DNA of 9,311 nt. Source: an uncultured Collinsella sp. (GTDB lineage: Bacteria > Actinomycetota > Coriobacteriia > Coriobacteriales > Coriobacteriaceae). Every line of letters begins with the position of its first letter. Positions within the stretch are counted from its first letter, which is position 1. The position numbers and the translations under genes were made by a program. Below, piece by piece: positions 6,332 to 9,311 of this stretch. The DNA is taken from NCBI GenBank assembly GCA_902478705.1, contig CABSMB010000027.1:1-9311 (forward strand). Reading direction: 5' to 3'. The notes beneath the pieces are model-generated. The model had not been told where the DNA came from and did no database searches. It saw only the letters and a list, made by a program, of their open reading frames with translations.

Positions 6332-7309
6332 ATGCCAAGTGCTCAAGAGCTACAACAGCAATTTGGTGAATATCGAGGCGCTATGCCCCGTCCATCGGAT
6401 TTCGATCTCTTTTGGAAGGACCGCATGGCCGAGGCCGACGCCGTCGAGCTCGACTACGCTATCGAGGCGGCTTCGGTTGCGGATTCCGCGACCTGTCGGT
6501 TTTTCGACCTCTGGTATACCGGCATGTGTGGTGCACGCCTGCATGCCAAGTACCTCAAGCCGGTCTCGGAGGAGCCCATGCCGCTGGTGCTTCAGTTCCA
6601 TGGATATCCGGGTGCGAGCCGCAGCTGGTTTGAGCAGGCGTCGTTTGCGGGCATGGGCATGGCGCTCATCGCCCTCGACTGTCCTGGCCAAGGAGGCCCC
6701 TCCGAGGACATTGGTGGATTTGAGGGCACGACGGTCGCGGGCCATATCGTCGCCGGTATCGACGGCGACCCGGCCAACCTCTACTATGTCCGCCTACATC
6801 AGGATATCCGCATTCTGTGCCGTATTGTTAGCGAGCTCGAGGGCATCGATCTTACCCGCGTGTATGTGAACGGCGCATCGCAGGGCGGCGGTTTGGGTAT
6901 TGCAACCTGCGCGCTCAATAGCGATTTGGTTGACCGCGCGGCCATCCTCTATCCCTTCTTATCGGATTTCCGCTTGGTTTGGGATCTGGACGCCGACGAT
7001 ATTGCCTACGAGGGTCTGCGCTATTGGTCGCGCTGGTTTGACGAGGACTCGACTCGTATCGAGGAAGCCTATGCCAAACTGGCGTACTTCGATTCCAAGA
7101 ACTTTGCCCCCATGGTCAAATGCCCCGTGCTGTTTGGCACGGGCACGGCCGATATCGTCTGTCCGCCGGCGACGCAGTTTGCGGTGTACAACAATCTGAC
7201 CTGCGATAAGCATCATGAGTTCTTTGAGGGCTTTGGCCACGAGGAGATTCAGGACTTTGACGATCTGATCATTCCGTTTTTCTGCGAGGGAGGGGAGACT
7301 CATGTCTAA
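6332..7309 (+). CDS. Carbohydrate esterase family 7 (acetyl xylan esterase / cephalosporin C deacetylase-like) enzyme
   Basis: This 325-residue alpha/beta hydrolase has the length and motifs of the AXE1/CE7 family, which removes acetyl groups from small acylated sugars and related compounds. No signal peptide is visible, so it should act in the cytoplasm on an imported substrate. Visible motifs are the oxyanion-side HGYPG (90-94, with Tyr92), PGQGG at 118-122 (the family's RGQ motif with Arg replaced by Pro118), nucleophile Ser183 in GASQGG, acid Asp274 in GTADIVCPPATQFAVYN, and His303 in FGHEE. The triad is complete, so activity is likely. I chose the ATG at 6332; a TTG at 6317 is in frame but directly abuts the AAAGG at 6312-6316. 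The ribosome-binding site is poor for either start. The gene lies 80 bp after the transporter genes and overlaps the next gene by 8 bp. Deacetylase activity is a family inference; the substrate is unknown. Confidence 0.9.
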   Translation: MPSAQELQQQFGEYRGAMPRPSDFDLFWKDRMAEADAVELDYAIEAASVADSATCRFFDLWYTGMCGARLHAKYLKPVSEEPMPLVLQFHGYPGASRSWFEQASFAGMGMALIALDCPGQGGPSEDIGGFEGTTVAGHIVAGIDGDPANLYYVRLHQDIRILCRIVSELEGIDLTRVYVNGASQGGGLGIATCALNSDLVDRAAILYPFLSDFRLVWDLDADDIAYEGLRYWSRWFDEDSTRIEEAYAKLAYFDSKNFAPMVKCPVLFGTGTADIVCPPATQFAVYNNLTCDKHHEFFEGFGHEEIQDFDDLIIPFFCEGGETHV

Positions 7310-8153
7310 GTGCGAGAGCAATGTCGACGAGCTGATAGTCCCCGAGCTTGTGGAGATTCCCGGAACGGTTTCGTCAAGGCTCGCTGAATATCGGGACTGG
7401 CACGGTGATGTCCAGGCAGATGTTTCTGATTTGGAAGCAAGTGTTTCGAATCTTGAGATTCAAGGCCTGGCCATTACGGCGATTGACTTTGTTAACCCCT
7501 GCGCCCGTTACTCCGAGGTCTCCTTTGAGCTCGGTGACGATGCGGTCCACGCTCGTTTGATTGAGCCAGTTGGTCGTGCCCGAGTATCTGAGCGCGTGCC
7601 ACTGTGCCTGATGTTTCACGACATCGATCGGCCTGTGCGTGGCTGGCATCACATGACGAGATTTGCCGCCATGGGGTATGCCGTTCTCGCGCTGGATGAC
7701 GATGTTGCTGGTGCGGACGATCTGCAGCAGGGGATTACCTCGCCCGCTTTTGTCGAGCGCGTCCGTTGGGGTTGCGCGTTGGCGAAGGTTGCGCGCAATC
7801 TTGATGGCATGGACCCCGACCGCATTTTTGCGTGGGGCGAGGGCCTTGGCGGCGGTATCGCGCTGGCGGTTTCCGCCTTGGACAAGTGCGGCCTTGCCTG
7901 TACAGCGGTTGCCAATCCAGTTCCCGGCGGCCTCGAGGTGCTGTCGTCTCGTGTGCGCGGCTCGGTGCTCATGGGCACTTCGCTCATGGATACCGTGAGC
8001 GACCCCAAGGGTCAGTTTGCCGTATTCAACGGTTTTGAGTGTGACCGGAGGCATATCATCTATGCCAAATACGCTCATGAGCGCATCAATGCGTTCGAAA
8101 ACGAAGTCGTCGACTTCTTTAACCAAACGTTCTACCCGTGTTCTTTGGCCTAG
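7302..8153 (+). CDS. Degenerate CE7-esterase paralogue lacking the nucleophile serine (probable pseudo-enzyme)
   Basis: This 283-residue protein is recognisably related to the preceding esterase. Both share QFAV-Y/F-N near the C-terminus, then a Cys-Asp pair and a His-Glu pair at matching spacing. The nucleophile elbow GASQGG has become GEGLGGG, so Ser183 of the neighbour corresponds to Gly181 here (codon GGC). The oxyanion motif HGY is HDI, and the RGQ region is not recognisable. The probable acid Asp230 and His259 remain, still 29 residues apart as in the neighbour, but the stretch between nucleophile and acid is 42 residues shorter (49 against 91), so part of the cap region is missing. The frame is open throughout, so it is not a decayed pseudogene. 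The ATG at 7302 overlaps the upstream stop and has a purine-rich site (GGAGGGGAG, 7288-7296), which points to coupled translation. A regulatory or partner role for the active esterase is an inference. It could also be a hydrolase using another chemistry. Confidence 0.8.
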   Translation: MSKCESNVDELIVPELVEIPGTVSSRLAEYRDWHGDVQADVSDLEASVSNLEIQGLAITAIDFVNPCARYSEVSFELGDDAVHARLIEPVGRARVSERVPLCLMFHDIDRPVRGWHHMTRFAAMGYAVLALDDDVAGADDLQQGITSPAFVERVRWGCALAKVARNLDGMDPDRIFAWGEGLGGGIALAVSALDKCGLACTAVANPVPGGLEVLSSRVRGSVLMGTSLMDTVSDPKGQFAVFNGFECDRRHIIYAKYAHERINAFENEVVDFFNQTFYPCSLA

Positions 8154-8221
8154 ACGGCCTGGACACTGCCAACAAGAGTGGGCGGCATAGGGCTGCCCGC
8201 CAGACAACTAAGGAGATTCTT

Positions 8222-9142
8222 GTGGCAACTCAGAAATTCACCGGCGTTATCCCTCCCGTCGTTGTTCCCGATACCGAAGACCACCAGCTCGATGTTGCCT
8301 CCTTTGAGCGCAGCATCAACCGCATGATCGATGCCGGCGTCGATGGCCTGTTCTTCCTGGGCTCCTCGGGCGAGGTCGTCTTCTCCACCGACGAGCGCCG
8401 TCGCCAGATCGTCGCCGAGGCCGTGCGCATCGTCGACCACCGCGTTCCCGTTCTGGTCGGCATCATCGACACCGAAACCGAGCGCATGATCGAGCACGGT
8501 AAGGTCGCTCAGGAGCTGGGTGCCGACGCGCTTGTCGCTACCTGCCCGTTCTATGCCCTGCAGGGCATGACCGAGGTCGAGGAGCACTTCCGCATCCTGC
8601 ACGAGGAACTCGACCTGCCCATCTTCGCCTACGACATCCCCGTGTGCGTCCACACCAAGCTCCCCTGGAAGCTCCTTGCTAAGCTCGGCGCCGAGGGCGT
8701 CCTGGCCGGCGTCAAGGATTCCTCGGGTGATGACATCTCGTTCCGCTACCTCGTTCAGGAGAACGAGAAGAACGGCCATCCGATGAGCATCCTCACCGGT
8801 CACGAGGTTGTTGTCGATGGCGCCTACCTCGGTGGCGCCGACGGTTCCGTCCCGGGTCTCGCCAACGTTGAGCCCGAGGGCTACGTGCGTCAGTGGAAGG
8901 CCGCTCAGGCCGGCGACTGGGCTACCGTCAAGGCCGAGCAGGATCGCCTCAATGAGATTTCGCACATCTGGGATGTCACCTCGGGCGTCCAGGGCTATGC
9001 CGGTGGCGTCGGCGCCTTCAAGACCGCTATGAACCTCATGGGCATCTTCGACAGCCCGACCATGCCGCGCCCGGTGAAGGCCATGACCGGCGAGAACGTC
9101 GAGGCGATTAGGAAGGTCCTTCAGGACAACGGTCTCCTGTAA
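8222..9142 (+). CDS. DHDPS / N-acetylneuraminate lyase superfamily class I aldolase
   Basis: This 306-residue TIM-barrel protein forms a Schiff base between a lysine and a 2-keto acid, usually pyruvate, and makes or breaks a C-C bond next to it. I chose the GTG at 8222 because TAAGGAG (8209-8215) lies 6 bases before it; longer forms starting near 8138 would overlap the upstream gene. Motifs are GSSGE (47-51), which binds the keto-acid carboxylate, Tyr137 in AYDIP, the Schiff-base Lys165 in AGVKDSSGD, and LTGHE (192-195 region) where lyases usually have a G-x-D-E loop. The Arg that follows the Tyr motif in true dihydrodipicolinate synthases is absent (YDIPVCVHTKL), so a role in lysine synthesis is unlikely. 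The G-S-T-Y-N segment of sialic acid lyases is also absent; GSVPGLANV stands in its place. Keto-deoxy sugar acid aldolase or a related lyase is the best guess. It follows the esterase pair by 68 bp and is the last gene before the terminator. Confidence 0.88.
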   Translation: MATQKFTGVIPPVVVPDTEDHQLDVASFERSINRMIDAGVDGLFFLGSSGEVVFSTDERRRQIVAEAVRIVDHRVPVLVGIIDTETERMIEHGKVAQELGADALVATCPFYALQGMTEVEEHFRILHEELDLPIFAYDIPVCVHTKLPWKLLAKLGAEGVLAGVKDSSGDDISFRYLVQENEKNGHPMSILTGHEVVVDGAYLGGADGSVPGLANVEPEGYVRQWKAAQAGDWATVKAEQDRLNEISHIWDVTSGVQGYAGGVGAFKTAMNLMGIFDSPTMPRPVKAMTGENVEAIRKVLQDNGLL

Positions 9143-9145
9143 AGC

Positions 9146-9238
9146 TTCCCAGGCACCCGACCTCGCCGTTCAACCGTGTGGCCATGACCCATTAGGTCAA
9201 TGGCCACACGGTTTCTCGGCGATCTCGGACACCTGGAA
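9146..9238 (+). terminator. Long rod-like hairpin, strong probable terminator after the aldolase gene
   Basis: The core is a perfect 14-bp stem, AACCGTGTGGCCAT (9172-9185) with ATGGCCACACGGTT (9200-9213), closed by an inner 4-bp stem GACC/GGTC with one bulged A. Pairing continues outward with small internal loops: TCGCCG/CGGCGA (9163-9168 with 9217-9222), CCGA/TCGG (9157-9160 with 9225-9228) and CCAGG/CCTGG (9149-9153 with 9232-9236). The whole element starts right after the aldolase stop. A TTT follows the core stem, and its symmetry means it could stop transcription from either side. Confidence 0.8.
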
Positions 9239-9311
9239 AACCTTTACTGCGCTGTGACGGCTAGTCTGACGGCGCATTTCCTGTAGTTGTTTTTATCTCC
9301 TAAGGAGAGCG
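9239..9311 (+). promoter_or_regulatory. Leader of a further gene beyond the window, with a palindromic ribosome-binding site
   Basis: After the terminator a short AT-richer stretch (AGTTGTTTTTATCTCC) leads to TAAGGAG (9301-9307), a strong ribosome-binding site at the very edge of the window. The start codon would lie a few bases past 9311. The site is half of a small inverted repeat: TCTCC (9296-9300) can pair with GGAGA (9304-9308) around a TAA loop. I see no convincing -35/-10 pair. Confidence 0.4.

Noticed and set aside
2799..6338. An open reading frame of 1179 codons on the - strand opposite three transporter genes
   Set aside because: It mirrors the codon bias of the + strand genes, whose stop-like codons are rare on the opposite strand in GC-rich DNA. 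The protein is a low-complexity run of Asp, Gly, Leu, Val and His with no recognisable domain, and the + strand genes account fully for the sequence.
7302..8153. Reading the second esterase as a decayed pseudogene
   Set aside because: The frame is intact, it has a good ribosome-binding site and overlap coupling, and it keeps conserved C-terminal motifs. Loss of the serine and a clean deletion fit a pseudo-enzyme better than random decay.
7374..8207. A 277-codon open frame on the - strand opposite the degenerate esterase
   Set aside because: The + strand protein aligns by eye with the neighbouring esterase over its length; the antisense translation shows no family motifs.
8154..8221. A hairpin in the gap before the aldolase (GGCGG 8181-8185 with CCGCC 8197-8201)
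   Set aside because: Only five base pairs with no extension and no T-run; not enough to call a terminator, so the aldolase is kept in the same unit.
8222..9142. Naming the aldolase dapA or nanA
   Set aside because: The Arg after the Tyr motif needed by DapA is missing, and the sialic-acid lyase loop and GSTYN segment are also missing. The active-site lysine and tyrosine fall at positions 165 and 137, as in E. coli NanA, but those residues are common to the whole superfamily.

Overview
The window looks like a chromosomal segment from a high-GC Gram-positive bacterium, most likely an actinobacterium of the Coriobacteriia (Collinsella-like). This rests on overall style, not on a marker gene: strong preference for C/G-ending codons, GTG starts beside good Shine-Dalgarno sites, a Tat-type lipoprotein signal, and a peptide-type ABC transporter with a fused permease-ATPase. 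All genes read on the + strand.

Layout. Bases 1-313 are the 3' end of uvrC (excision-repair nuclease subunit). Next is an AT-richer 365-bp gap holding a striking nested set of inverted repeats (479-559) and a possible promoter. A complete peptide/nickel (Dpp/Opp) family ABC transporter follows: a lipoprotein substrate-binding protein (679-2292), a DppB-type permease (2448-3404), a DppC-type permease fused to a DppD-type ATPase in one 671-residue chain (3408-5423), and a DppF-type ATPase (5424-6251). After a GC-rich hairpin come three likely cytoplasmic genes: a carbohydrate esterase family 7 (acetyl xylan esterase / cephalosporin C deacetylase) enzyme with an intact Ser-Asp-His triad (6332-7309), a shorter paralogue overlapping it by 8 bp that has lost the nucleophile serine (7302-8153), and a class I (Schiff-base lysine) aldolase/lyase of the DHDPS/N-acetylneuraminate lyase superfamily (8222-9142). 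The block ends in a long hairpin, and the last ~70 bases look like the leader of a further gene outside the window.

How the genes may work together (inference): the transporter imports a small solute, the esterase removes acyl groups, and the aldolase cleaves or forms a 2-keto acid. The subunit arrangement (SBP, permease, permease-ATPase fusion, ATPase) is, as I recall it, the one described for the SatABCD/SiaEFGI sialic-acid transporters, which also belong to the peptide family. The aldolase lacks the features expected of a typical sialic acid lyase and the Arg expected of a true DapA, so the substrate is open: an acylated keto-deoxy sugar acid, or another acylated sugar-derived acid, is the working idea. 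Hairpins after the binding-protein gene and after the last ATPase gene suggest stepped expression, with most transcript for the binding protein.

Most unusual points: the catalytically broken esterase paralogue translationally coupled to the active one; the complete loss of the C-terminal cysteine motif in the fused ATPase; an aldolase with an atypical substrate-binding loop; and the nested palindromes upstream of the transporter.
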